The notes under the pieces: model-generated
The model's input: only the letters and a program-made list of their open reading frames with translations
Told to the model about the DNA's origin: nothing
Database searches by the model: none
NCBI GenBank assembly: GCA_029785825.1
Contig: JAFLYY010000001.1
Coordinates: forward strand, 837,374-901,373
Length of the DNA stretch: 64,000 bases
Source of the DNA: Nitrososphaerota archaeon
GTDB lineage: Archaea > Thermoproteota > Nitrososphaeria > Nitrososphaerales > Gagatemarchaeaceae
Direction: 5' to 3'
Shown: one piece after another, positions 8,166 to 16,732 of the stretch
Layout: each line of letters opens with the position of its first letter
Position numbering within the stretch: the stretch's first letter is position 1
Program-made: the position numbers and the translations under genes

Positions 8166-9863
8166 CTACTCTGGCGGGATTTCCTTGTACGCCAGGGTGA
8201 TGTCGACCCCGCGCTTCTTGTTGTACCAGTAGGAGCCGCCGAAGGCGACGATCCCCAGGACCAGGCTCCCTATGATGAAGGAGAATGTGATGGAGTTGAG
8301 GGCCCAGACGCTCTGGTAGGTGAGGAACTGGTACGCCAGGTACCCGAAGACCCCCATGTTCAGCACGCCCGCCGCTCCCAGGACCCCTTTCATGTAGCCC
8401 GCCTCCTTCTTTATCGCGTGGACGACCGCCGAGAGCCCGACGATGATGAAGTATATCATCGAGGCCAGGATGGCGCCGAACAGCGGGTTGGTGCCTGCCC
8501 CGAGGTTCGAAGTCGTGTAGTTGTAAGCCGCAATCCCCACCAGGACGACTGTCACCACCAGGGAGATGCCGAAGGCGACGACGGGAGACCCGAACCGCGC
8601 GCTCACGCTCGATATCCTCGAGGGGAGGAACCTGTCGAACGACTGGGCCAGCAGATACCTGGAGATCACTATGACGCCATAGGCGAGTATGCCCAGGTTG
8701 GCCAGGATCCACCCTAGGCCGATGAACGCGGCCAGCGCAGGGTTCCCCGTGAGCCCCATCGCGAGGGTCCAGAAGTTGAACCCGACGGGCATCCCGTAGA
8801 CGTAGGCCGGGGTCGAGAAGGCGGCGTTGGTGAACGGCTGTCCGGCCGCCCAGTACATCGTCGCGATGCTCCCGACCAGGAACGAGAAGGCGAGGACGGC
8901 GGAGATGGGCACGTTCCACTTCAGGGCGCCCTTCCCCTTGATCTCACCCGCGACGGCCGGGGCGGCGTTCAGCCACGGGAAGACGAAGGCCGCTATCAGA
9001 GGAAGGAGGAAGATGGTCGGCCCCCAGCTGAAGCCGCTGACCCCGCCGGGCCCGCCGGTGTGGTTGCCTGCGACCACGTTGGCATACGTCGACCCGGGCG
9101 CCGTGGCGTTGGTGAAGTACCCGTTCCCTGTCACCCCGTTGACGTAGTTCTGGACGCCCGCCGGGCCCGCGCTGAGCATGGTCCCGATGGCGACGAACAG
9201 GGCGATTATGCCGACGATGGTCAGTATCGAGACGAGCCTGTACCCGGCCTTCGGCTTTATGACGTTGATGCCGATCAGGATGGCGAATATGAGCCCGCCG
9301 ATGAGGAACTGGAAGGCGGGGGTCGCGGGCGCGCCCGGATAGGCGCCCTGAGGCGTCGCGAGGCCCGTGTAGAAGGAGCTCGAGGGGCTGAAGAAGAGCC
9401 CCACGGTCCCGATGGCGAAGACGGTCGAAAGCGCGATGAGCGCGAGATAGGCGGTCGTCTCGCAGGTGTATCCCATGAAGGAGGCGATGCTCCCTATCGG
9501 GCCCCCGAGGTTCCTTGACACGAAGACGTAGTCCCCTCCGGCGCGCGGGTACCGCCGCGTCAGCACGGTGTAGATGACTATCTGGGGGACCGAAAGCACG
9601 AACGCGATGATGCAAAGATAGACCAGGTTCACCCCTGCGGTGCTCTGCCCCGCGAAGTACATGGGGAGGAGCCCGGAGATGCCGACGAGCCCAAGGAGCG
9701 CCCCTATCGACATGTTGCTCAGGTTCAGAGCGATGCTGTCGAAGAACGACACGTTCTTGACGAGGCCGGTGGCGTCGCGCACGAAGACCGGAGATGCGGA
9801 CGGGCTCGTGGCCTGAGCCCCCGATGCCGGCGAACCGACAGCTAGTCTCTCCTTTTCTGACAA
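8166..9863 (-). CDS. APC-superfamily amino-acid permease
   Basis: 565 residues, about 12-14 membrane helices. The N-terminal part has the APC pattern: a short cytoplasmic tail, then the helix-1 region SFFDSIALNLSNMS, and RRYPRAGGDYVFVSR, which matches the P-A-GG-Y loop between helices 2 and 3. A Gly/Asn-rich external loop (around residues 225-265) carries several N-x-S/T sites. Family knowledge suggests proton-coupled import of amino acids or related amines. It stands alone, with a TATA-like CTTAAATA about 40 bases before the ATG. Nearby peptidase, SHMT and cyclic-amide genes would fit uptake of an amino-acid-like nitrogen source. Confidence 0.85.
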   Translation of the reverse strand: MSEKERLAVGSPASGAQATSPSASPVFVRDATGLVKNVSFFDSIALNLSNMSIGALLGLVGISGLLPMYFAGQSTAGVNLVYLCIIAFVLSVPQIVIYTVLTRRYPRAGGDYVFVSRNLGGPIGSIASFMGYTCETTAYLALIALSTVFAIGTVGLFFSPSSSFYTGLATPQGAYPGAPATPAFQFLIGGLIFAILIGINVIKPKAGYRLVSILTIVGIIALFVAIGTMLSAGPAGVQNYVNGVTGNGYFTNATAPGSTYANVVAGNHTGGPGGVSGFSWGPTIFLLPLIAAFVFPWLNAAPAVAGEIKGKGALKWNVPISAVLAFSFLVGSIATMYWAAGQPFTNAAFSTPAYVYGMPVGFNFWTLAMGLTGNPALAAFIGLGWILANLGILAYGVIVISRYLLAQSFDRFLPSRISSVSARFGSPVVAFGISLVVTVVLVGIAAYNYTTSNLGAGTNPLFGAILASMIYFIIVGLSAVVHAIKKEAGYMKGVLGAAGVLNMGVFGYLAYQFLTYQSVWALNSITFSFIIGSLVLGIVAFGGSYWYNKKRGVDITLAYKEIPPE

Positions 9864-10036
9864 GGGTAGAACGTGCAGCGCACATCCCGTCGGAGTTCGT
9901 ATTTAAGCACCATTAGCGGCCCTTTTTTCCGGCGCAGAGGGTGCCGGAGGGCCCTCTGACGGCGCGCGGAGTCTCCGGCCGACGAAAAGATTGATAGAGC
10001 CAGGAGAGCGGACAGACGAGTCGGAGCAGGAATCAA

Positions 10037-10822
10037 CTGAGCGCCCCCAGCGTCCCCCTCGAGTCCCCGGAAGAAGAAGCAGCGCGGATAATCAGGGCCG
10101 CCGAGGGGAAGGGGATCACTCTGCGACTTTTGGGCGGCGTCGCCGTGTCTCTCCGTTGCCCGTCGGCCAGGAAGCCGCCGCTCGGTCGCCGCAGGGTGGA
10201 CATCGACGTGGTCGGGCGAAGGAAGGAGGCTTCGAAGATCAACCAGCTCTTCAAGGAGCTCGGCTACAAACCCAGAGAGAGGTTCAACGCGCTCCAGGTG
10301 ACCAGGCTCATATTCAACGACCTGGCGAACGCCCGGAGGGTCGACATCTTCCTTGACGTGTTCGAGATGAGCCACAAGTTCGACTTCCGGGGGCGGATGG
10401 GGCTCGATCCGGACACCCTCCCCCTCGCCGACCTCCTGTCCACGAAGCTGCAGATAGTGGAGATCAACGAGAAGGACATGAAGGACATCCTCGCGATCCT
10501 GCTCGACCACGAGATCACCCAGGACGACGCCGCCGGCGGGATCAACGGGGCCTACATCGCCAAGCTCTGCGCAGAAGACTGGGGGGTCTACAAGACGTTC
10601 ACCACGAACCTTGGGGTGGTCCTGGACCATGCCGCAGGCCTGGGGGTGGACGAAGGGCAGAAGGGGCGCGCGTCGGGCCAGGCCGACAGGCTGAGGACCA
10701 TGATAGAGCAGGCCCCGAAGGGGATGAAATGGAAGATGAGGGCGGCGGTGGGCGAGAAGAAGCGCTGGTACGAGCTCCCCGAGCGCGACCAGGAGGTCGT
10801 GGACTCGGGGGTCGGCGCCTGA
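10037..10822 (+). CDS. Nucleotidyltransferase-fold protein
   Basis: The N-terminus reads like a Pol-beta-type nucleotidyltransferase: LRLLGGVAVSLR, then RRVDIDVVG (a D-x-D pair) and later VDIFLD. The C-terminal half is helical and charged. Proteins of this kind add nucleotides to small molecules or act as toxin-like enzymes; no antitoxin partner is visible. The start is uncertain. The TTG at 10130 would cut through the GGVA motif, yet no ATG, GTG or TTG occurs in frame between the stop at 9995 and 10130. Coding character continues upstream to a CTG at 10037, used here as a tentative start. Confidence 0.6.
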   Translation: MSAPSVPLESPEEEAARIIRAAEGKGITLRLLGGVAVSLRCPSARKPPLGRRRVDIDVVGRRKEASKINQLFKELGYKPRERFNALQVTRLIFNDLANARRVDIFLDVFEMSHKFDFRGRMGLDPDTLPLADLLSTKLQIVEINEKDMKDILAILLDHEITQDDAAGGINGAYIAKLCAEDWGVYKTFTTNLGVVLDHAAGLGVDEGQKGRASGQADRLRTMIEQAPKGMKWKMRAAVGEKKRWYELPERDQEVVDSGVGA

Positions 10823-10853
10823 GCCCCCTCGCGGCCCGTCCGGCCCGAAGAAC

Positions 10854-10861
10854 GTTTTAAT
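10854..10861 (+). promoter_or_regulatory. TATA box of the peptidase-SHMT operon
   Basis: GTTTTAAT, 26-33 bases before the TTG start at 10887. It supports that start and a leaderless transcript. Confidence 0.45.
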
Positions 10862-10886
10862 CGCGACCTCACGCCGCTCGGCCAGG

Positions 10887-11510
10887 TTGCGCATCCTCCT
10901 GGCGGGGTTCGAGCCCTGGAAGGGGTCGGTCAACCCGGCTGGCGCCGTCGCCAAGAGCCTCGACGGGATGACCATAGAGGGGGGACGGGTCGTCGGCGTG
11001 GAGGTCCCGGAGGACTTCTACGGGCTCCCGCGCATCACCCGCTCCCTCGTCAAGGAGCACAGGCCAGACGCCGTGATATCGCTCGGATGGGACTACACCC
11101 GCGCCGTCAAGGTGGAGAACGTGGCGGTGAACATGATGTTCGCTGTCTTCGGCGACCAGCTGGTCCCCGACAACCGCGGGCGGTCCCCCCGCGGCGTCCC
11201 CATATCCAAGCGCGGGCCGGTGGCGCTCAGAAGCACGCTGCCGGTCAGGTCGATCGTCTCTGACCTGTCGGCCGCAGGCATACCTGCCGTCGAGTCCTAC
11301 GACGCGGGCACCCACGGCTGCAACACCATGATGTACTCGTTCCTGATGGCCGTCAGGAAGGAGCGCCACGGCGTGTCGGGCCACATACACCTGCCGCCGA
11401 CCGAAGGGGTGGACGCGCGCTTCCCCGTCGAAAAGATGGAGCTGGATACCGAGAGGAAGGCCATAGAGATAGCCGTCGGCTCGTGCGCGAGGAGCCTCCG
11501 CAGGAGGTAG
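10887..11510 (+). CDS. Pyroglutamyl peptidase (C15 family)
   Basis: 207 residues, the normal size of pyrrolidone-carboxylate peptidase. It would remove N-terminal pyroglutamate from peptides or act on a related lactam. The triad can be placed: Glu77 (VENVAVN), Cys145 (AGTHGCN) and His168 (GHIHLPP), close to the positions in characterised bacterial enzymes. The start is TTG, with a TATA box at 10854. It is followed after 10 bases by the SHMT-like gene, so both are probably one transcript. A Cys-less paralogue lies at 6487-7104. Confidence 0.85.
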   Translation: MRILLAGFEPWKGSVNPAGAVAKSLDGMTIEGGRVVGVEVPEDFYGLPRITRSLVKEHRPDAVISLGWDYTRAVKVENVAVNMMFAVFGDQLVPDNRGRSPRGVPISKRGPVALRSTLPVRSIVSDLSAAGIPAVESYDAGTHGCNTMMYSFLMAVRKERHGVSGHIHLPPTEGVDARFPVEKMELDTERKAIEIAVGSCARSLRRR

Positions 11511-11520
11511 GGGAGAGCCC

Positions 11521-12699
11521 TTGGCCCGCAGCGACTTCCTCAGGCTGGCCGCCTCCTACGAGGGGTACAGGCGGACCACCCTCAACATGATCCCCAGCGA
11601 GAACGCCCTGAGCGACGACGTGCTCGCCGCCCTCGCGTCCCCCATGGCAGGGAGGTACGCGGGGCTCCCCGAGACCTATGGCGGGAGCGGGAAGTTCCAC
11701 GAGATATGGGAGAGGTGCGAGGAGCTGGCCAGGTCGGTGTTCAGGTGCAGGGGCGCGAGCGTGGTCCCCGTCTCGGGCCATGTGGCCGGGATGATGGCGC
11801 TCGAGGCCCTGGCGAAGCGGGGAGCATCCGTCGCATCGGTCCCTCCTTCGCACGGCGGCTACAGGGGTTATTCGCAGCCCTACGTCCCCGAGATCCTGGG
11901 GATGAAGGCGTTGGAGCTCCCGTTCGACCAGGCGGCCATGAACGTCGACGTCGAGAGGGCAGTCGCGCTCGTGAGGCGGGAGAAGCCGGCCGTGACAGTG
12001 CTCGGCGCCACGGTCTTCCTCTTCCCCCATCCGGTGAAGGAGATCGCCGAGGCGGCCCACGCGTCTGGGGGGAAGGTGGTCTACGACGCGTCGCACGCCA
12101 TGGGGCTCGTGGCCGGCGGCGTCTTCCAGGACCCGCTCCGAGAGGGCGCCGACGTGGTGGTCGGCTCCACCCACAAGACGCTCTTCGGGCCGCAGGGAGG
12201 GATAATGTTCTCCGACGACGAGGAGTTCATGAAACGCGTAGCCGGAGGGTATGCGTACCGGTTCGTCGACAACTTCCACCTCAACAGGGTGGCCGCGCTG
12301 GGGGTGGCCCTGGAGGAGGTGAGTCGCCACGGCGCCCGGTATGCCAGGGACGTGGTGGCGAACTCCAGGGCGCTGGCCGAGGCGCTCCACGGAGCCGGCC
12401 TGCCGGTGGCCGGCGCGGCAGGCGGGTTCACCCGGTCCCACCAGGTGCTCCTCTCGGTGGGGGGGAAGGGGGACGAGACCATGGGGACCCTCGAGGAGGC
12501 CGGGATCATCGTCGACTCCAGGGTGAGGTTCGGGACCAACGAAGTGACGAGGAGGGGGATGGGGCCCAGAGAGATGAAGGCGATAGCGGGGCTCGCAGCC
12601 CAGGCGCTCCTCGACGGACGGGCGCGGGAGGCGAGGGCGCGCTCGAGGGCCCTGGCCTCGAGGTTCAGGAAGCTGCGCTACACCCTGAAGAGCGCGTGA
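11521..12699 (+). CDS. Serine hydroxymethyltransferase-like PLP enzyme
   Basis: 392 residues of fold-type I PLP enzyme with SHMT marks: NMIPSENALS (SHMT usually N-I-SEN), YDASHAMGL (D189 for the PLP pyridine, H192), and GSTHKTLFGPQGG with the Schiff-base lysine K219. It is somewhat shorter than typical SHMT, and the YPG-RYYGG loop is changed to AGRYAGLPETYGG. A relative acting on another beta-hydroxy amino acid is therefore possible. Reaction by family: serine plus tetrahydrofolate (or pterin) to glycine and methylene carrier. The TTG start is 10 bases after the peptidase gene. Confidence 0.8.
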   Translation: MARSDFLRLAASYEGYRRTTLNMIPSENALSDDVLAALASPMAGRYAGLPETYGGSGKFHEIWERCEELARSVFRCRGASVVPVSGHVAGMMALEALAKRGASVASVPPSHGGYRGYSQPYVPEILGMKALELPFDQAAMNVDVERAVALVRREKPAVTVLGATVFLFPHPVKEIAEAAHASGGKVVYDASHAMGLVAGGVFQDPLREGADVVVGSTHKTLFGPQGGIMFSDDEEFMKRVAGGYAYRFVDNFHLNRVAALGVALEEVSRHGARYARDVVANSRALAEALHGAGLPVAGAAGGFTRSHQVLLSVGGKGDETMGTLEEAGIIVDSRVRFGTNEVTRRGMGPREMKAIAGLAAQALLDGRAREARARSRALASRFRKLRYTLKSA

Positions 12700-12812
12700 C
12701 ATCCGGGAAGATAGGCCTGAAGTCTGCCAGAGCTCGACGCCTCCGCCTGAGCGCCTTCGGCTCTCGTCGCGTCATCGTCGTCCTAGCAGGTGGAACGGCG
12801 CCGGCGCTCGTG

Positions 12813-14174
12813 TCAGGCGTTCTCTTCTTGTGAAGCCACGGTCACGCTGGAGTAGTGCCCTGTCTCTCTGCCGTACTGCAGCCATATGACGGCCCCTACC
12901 ACTCCGACTACCCACAAGAGCACGTTCAGGTACGCGAACCCCGTTATGTCCAGATAGGCCAGAGCCAGCGTGGCAGGGACGTTGAGGGTGTAGGCTATGA
13001 TCCTTACCGCGCCCGTGTACAGGGCTCTCCTGCCGGTGGGCCAGATCTCTCCCTTCAGCGTGTTAAGCGCGGCATATCCGAGCGCGAGGAACACGTTGAA
13101 GACGGCCACGTACCCCCAGAACAGGTTCACGGAAGTGGACCACTGGGAGATGGTGCCGGTTATGAGCAGGGCCATCACCAAAGTGCCTATGTAGAATCCG
13201 AATATGTTCCACCTCCGACTTATCCTGTCAACGTAGAACGCGAAGATGATGGTTACGATAGCCTCGATTGTGTCCGACACGAAGATGATCTGGGAGGTGA
13301 TTGAAGAGAAGTAGACGGGCCCCATGCTGAACACGAACAGGCCGAAGCCGATTACGTTGGCTATCGTCATGCACGTTATGGCAACCAGCCTGAGCGATAT
13401 CGACGGAGACTTCAGCGGCGCGACCAGCCGCGCGGTTGGAGCAGCGGCCGTCCCGGCGCCGCCAGCGTCGGCCGCCACGTTCGAGGAGCGTGCAGACGAC
13501 GGACTGGTCCCATAGTACTTCTGGGCAGTCGCTCCTGCGTCGCTTTTCCTCCCTTTGGCTTCCAGCCACCTGATGGACTCGGGCATCTTGTATCTGCTGA
13601 CCAGCAGGATGACCAGCAGCGGCACCGCTGACGAGGCGACGAGCTCCCTCTGGAAAGTGACCTGACTGGAGATGCTCAGGAAGTCGATGGCGGCGAATAT
13701 GGCGGGGCCGATGGACACGAAAGAGTAGACCAGGTACAGCACCTTCGCGCGGATACGCGTCGGGAACATCTCGGGGATGGCCGCGATCACCGTGTTCGTC
13801 TCTCCTCCCCCCGCGATCTGTGAGAGGGCGAGGAACACCAGGACGAGATAATAGTTGAAGGAGAGGAGTATGCCTACCGCCGACAGAAAGTAGAGCGCCA
13901 TCGTGACAAAGAACGCGGTCTTCCTGCCGATCCGGTCGGCCAGCACCCCCATGAAGAGTATTCCGACTATGAAGAAGACGCCCGGCCACACCAGCAGGAG
14001 ATACTTGAAGACGGTGTTGGTGACCGCGATCGAGTACCATCCGGTGGCCAGATACGCCCAGCTGTAGAAGGAGGCCTGCATCATTACGCCGATGGCGAAC
14101 GAGACGAAGGTCCAGGTATTCGCCTTCGTCCATTTGGACTCCTCGATGACTTCATGACTTATGTCAAAAGTCAA
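12813..14174 (-). CDS. MFS transporter (sugar/organic-acid type)
   Basis: 453 residues, about 12 helices. The MFS loop signature GVLADRIGRK lies after helix 2, and PEMFPTRIRAK matches the sugar-porter-like motif after helix 4. The long central loop (about residues 215-255) is Ala/Ser-rich. A TATA box (ATATAAAT on the minus strand, 14197-14206) is about 25 bases before the ATG. It neighbours a set of acyl-CoA enzymes, so uptake of an organic or aromatic acid fits. Substrate is inferred from context only. Confidence 0.85.
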   Translation of the reverse strand: MTFDISHEVIEESKWTKANTWTFVSFAIGVMMQASFYSWAYLATGWYSIAVTNTVFKYLLLVWPGVFFIVGILFMGVLADRIGRKTAFFVTMALYFLSAVGILLSFNYYLVLVFLALSQIAGGGETNTVIAAIPEMFPTRIRAKVLYLVYSFVSIGPAIFAAIDFLSISSQVTFQRELVASSAVPLLVILLVSRYKMPESIRWLEAKGRKSDAGATAQKYYGTSPSSARSSNVAADAGGAGTAAAPTARLVAPLKSPSISLRLVAITCMTIANVIGFGLFVFSMGPVYFSSITSQIIFVSDTIEAIVTIIFAFYVDRISRRWNIFGFYIGTLVMALLITGTISQWSTSVNLFWGYVAVFNVFLALGYAALNTLKGEIWPTGRRALYTGAVRIIAYTLNVPATLALAYLDITGFAYLNVLLWVVGVVGAVIWLQYGRETGHYSSVTVASQEENA

Positions 14175-14405
14175 CTGCCGCGAAATCGGTTATGGCCATT
14201 TATATTCGTTAGGTGGGCATGGACCTTCCGGGACTGTCATCCGGGTAGCGCCCGCGCGGAACCCGGGCCCATCCAAGCCAGCCGGCCGGCCCAGGCACCC
14301 GTGACTCCCTACGTCGTTGACGCGCCTCCTCAGCGGCGAGGCGGCGTCCGCGCCTGAGGAGAGGGCGAACTCCGCGCCGGAGGGCCCAGGGCGCGGTCAC
14401 TGCCG
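14175..14405. other. Non-coding gap
   Basis: This gap holds the TATA region of the MFS gene at 14197-14206. No gene, tRNA or clear repeat was seen in the rest. Confidence 0.4.
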
Positions 14406-14762
14406 CTAAGCGTCGGCCCTTGCGACCGGGTACTTTCGCCCTTTCAACTCGGCGAAAGCTACGCGGACGTCCGTCCCGACGTCGGCCTTCCCGCTCTCCA
14501 GTACATTGCAGTATATCCTGAACCCGTCGAACTCCACGATCCCGTAGGTCGTCCTTCCACCGTCTTTCTTCTGGATCCGGGTCAGAGCGAATATCTTGCC
14601 CCTTCCATCGCTCTCCTTGACCTCCAGGGAGGTGGAAGAGCACCTAGGACAGAGCGTCCTGGGATAGTAGAACCTGTGCTTGCACCCGCTGCACTCGAGG
14701 TAGGGGAGCCTGTCCGCGTCAAGTTTCTCATGATACGCCCTCCTCAGCTCGTCCAACTTCAA
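14406..14762 (-). CDS. DUF35-type zinc-ribbon/OB-fold protein
   Basis: 118 residues: an N-terminal helix, a rubredoxin-like zinc ribbon (CSGC and CPRC pairs around residues 24-41) and an OB fold. This is the DUF35/ChsH2 architecture. Such proteins form obligate partners of SCP2-type thiolases or of Ltp2-type aldolases and supply part of the acyl-CoA site. Its start overlaps the stop of the thiolase-like gene by 4 bases (ATGA-type), so the two are translated together. Confidence 0.88.
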   Translation of the reverse strand: MKLDELRRAYHEKLDADRLPYLECSGCKHRFYYPRTLCPRCSSTSLEVKESDGRGKIFALTRIQKKDGGRTTYGIVEFDGFRIYCNVLESGKADVGTDVRVAFAELKGRKYPVARADA

Positions 14763-15916
14763 TTCTTCTCGCCCAGGACCAGGGTGACCGAGTGGCTCCT
14801 GCTCCAGCCACCGATCCCGTTGAGATACACCGAACCGACGCCAGAGACTTGGTGCCCCTCCGCCATGCCGTTGAGCTGCAGCAGAGCCTCCTCGAGGAGG
14901 ACGCCGCCGCTCATGAAACCTGGCTGCCCCATGTTCAGGCTCCCGCCGCCCGTGTTCAGCGGCACGTCGCCCTTGTATGTCAGGTCGTGTTTCTCGACGA
15001 ACTCTCCGCCTTTCCCCTTCGCTGCGAGCCTGACGTCTTCGATCTGCATCAGCGTGGTGATGGTGAAGGAGTCGTAGAGCTCGTAGGCGTCGGCCCTTCC
15101 GGCTTCGAACGAAGCTCGTCGGGAGCTCTCGACGGCCGGGGTCGACACGATGTCCTCCTGCTCAGGGGGGAGCTCGTGCCAATGCCCTTCGCCGTACCCG
15201 AGGATGTCGAGCGTCCTCAGCCGCGTCTGCTTCTTGCTCACTATGAATGCGTGGAAGCCGTCTACCGGGTAGACTATCTCCAGAAGGTGGAGCGGCTCCG
15301 CGACCATAGGGGATGCGATCACCTGCTCGGGCGTAAGATCGTCTTTGAACAGAGCCCTGGCGTTGCGCTTGGCGTTGAGCCTCTGCTGCGCCGCGATCGT
15401 CGCCCTTTGCTCGTCGGTCGTGCCGAACAGCCTGGAGTGCCTGAATGCGGCCAACGCGTAGTCCGAGACCGGGTTGAGGTCGTCGTAGACACGGAGGAAC
15501 TCGTCGAACGGCGAAATCGCCACGTCCGGGTAAGCCCTGTCGATGGAGTCCACGGTGACCGCCTTGGCCCTCACGTCTGACGCCTTCCCGCCGATGAGGC
15601 AGAGGACGCTTTCGGCCTCCCCCGCCCTGATGGCCTTGTAGGCCCTGTGGACCGAAGCGAGCGCGGACGCCCCTCCAAAATCGAGGGTGTCGACGTATCT
15701 GGCCTTCAACCCCAGATATTGCCTGACCTGGTTGGTGAACATGAGCAGGTTGGCCTTCCCGTCGAAGATCCCCGGCAGCTCCGTCGTCACCAGGCCGTCG
15801 AGCTGCTTCATTTCCATCCCTGCCATTTCCAGGGCCTCGGCGACGGCCTCGCTCAGCAGGTCGAAGGCGCTGCCGTCGTACTTCTTGTAGATCCTCCCGG
15901 CGAAACCGGCGAACAA
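14759..15916 (-). CDS. SCP2-thiolase-fold protein without thiolase Cys/His (likely acyl-CoA retro-aldolase)
   Basis: About 385 residues with thiolase-fold landmarks, but the nucleophile loop reads DFGGASALASVH with no cysteine. The usual GHP histidine motif is GQP in NMGQPG. The last thiolase cysteine region is NGIGGW. Family knowledge: thiolase homologues that lost these residues and pair with DUF35 (Ltp2 type) cleave beta-hydroxyacyl-CoA by retro-aldol reaction. The TTG at 15916 is preferred: the shared TATA region lies at 15949-15957, which overlaps the longer GTG start at 15949. Confidence 0.8.
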   Translation of the reverse strand: MFAGFAGRIYKKYDGSAFDLLSEAVAEALEMAGMEMKQLDGLVTTELPGIFDGKANLLMFTNQVRQYLGLKARYVDTLDFGGASALASVHRAYKAIRAGEAESVLCLIGGKASDVRAKAVTVDSIDRAYPDVAISPFDEFLRVYDDLNPVSDYALAAFRHSRLFGTTDEQRATIAAQQRLNAKRNARALFKDDLTPEQVIASPMVAEPLHLLEIVYPVDGFHAFIVSKKQTRLRTLDILGYGEGHWHELPPEQEDIVSTPAVESSRRASFEAGRADAYELYDSFTITTLMQIEDVRLAAKGKGGEFVEKHDLTYKGDVPLNTGGGSLNMGQPGFMSGGVLLEEALLQLNGMAEGHQVSGVGSVYLNGIGGWSRSHSVTLVLGEKN

Positions 15917-15948
15917 CCTCTGCCCTCCGACGGCGGGTCTGGCCACCA

Positions 15949-15957
15949 CTTATATGA
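15949..15957. promoter_or_regulatory. Shared divergent TATA element (CTTATATGA)
   Basis: On the plus strand it is 23-31 bases before the TTG at 15980 of the MBL gene. On the minus strand it reads TCATATAAG and is 33-41 bases before TTG 15916 of the thiolase-like gene. It therefore helps place both starts. Confidence 0.45.
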
Positions 15958-15979
15958 CTCTCAGGAGGGTCGTGACCGA

Positions 15980-16732
15980 TTGCCGCCCCCGCAGGGAGTC
16001 TGGTGCCTGAAGGTGGGAGAGATCAATCTGTGGAAAGCCGAGCTGACCTACGGGGTCGACTTCGACGTCCGGGTGGCGGCCCCGATCTTCGTGTTCCTGA
16101 TAAGGTCCGAGCGGGAGCTGACGTTGGTGGACGCTGGCTTCAGGCCCGGAGCCGCTCGCGCTGACAACTCGGCCAAGGGGACCATACAGCTCCTTCGGCG
16201 CGCCCTGAAGAGAACGTCTGTCGAACCCGGCGACGTCAAGAACCTGGTCCTCACTCACCTTCATACAGATCACTCGTCTTTCATCGGGGAGTTCAAGCGG
16301 GCGAGGGTCTTCGTACAGTCGAGGGAGGTCGAGTTCGCAAGGAACCCCCTCCCGACTCAGGCGCCGTTCTTTGACGCCGGCGCACTGGACGCCCTGCAGA
16401 AGTCCGACGTCGAACTGGTCGAGGGAGACAAGGAGATCTCCGGCGGCGTTCGACTGGTTCACACCCCCGGACACACCCCGGGCTCCCAGTCGGTCGCGGT
16501 CAGGCTGGGCAGGTCTGGCTTCGTCATCTGCGGCGACACCATACCGATGTATCACAACTGGCACCCGTCGGACAGGCGTTTCGGCACCCCCGTTGCGCTT
16601 CCCAGAATACCCCCGGCCATCCACAGCGACCTCGGGGACTGGTTCCGAAGCTGTCGAAAGATTGAAAGCCTTTCTGGGACTTTGATTCCTAGCCACGACC
16701 CGCTTCTCGCGGACGGCACCGTTTTCCGCTAG
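15980..16732 (+). CDS. Metallo-beta-lactamase-fold hydrolase (lactonase-like)
   Basis: 250 residues with the zinc-site motifs HLHTDH (H93, H95, D97, H98), HTPGHTPGS, CGDTIP and PSHDP. The tail HDP pattern resembles N-acyl-homoserine-lactonase-like or quorum-lactonase family members, which hydrolyse esters or lactones. The enclosing gene set suggests hydrolysis of a lactone or thioester during acyl-CoA breakdown. The TTG start at 15980 lies 23-31 bases after a TATA box. The open frame continues upstream, but that part overlaps the divergent gene and is not coding in character. The stop overlaps the stop of the enoyl-CoA hydratase gene. Confidence 0.8.
   Translation: MPPPQGVWCLKVGEINLWKAELTYGVDFDVRVAAPIFVFLIRSERELTLVDAGFRPGAARADNSAKGTIQLLRRALKRTSVEPGDVKNLVLTHLHTDHSSFIGEFKRARVFVQSREVEFARNPLPTQAPFFDAGALDALQKSDVELVEGDKEISGGVRLVHTPGHTPGSQSVAVRLGRSGFVICGDTIPMYHNWHPSDRRFGTPVALPRIPPAIHSDLGDWFRSCRKIESLSGTLIPSHDPLLADGTVFR

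Noticed and set aside
9921-9930. T-run (CCTTTTTTCC) as a terminator
   Set aside because: No plus-strand gene ends just before it, and the nearest minus-strand gene starts there; probably only an AT-rich upstream element.
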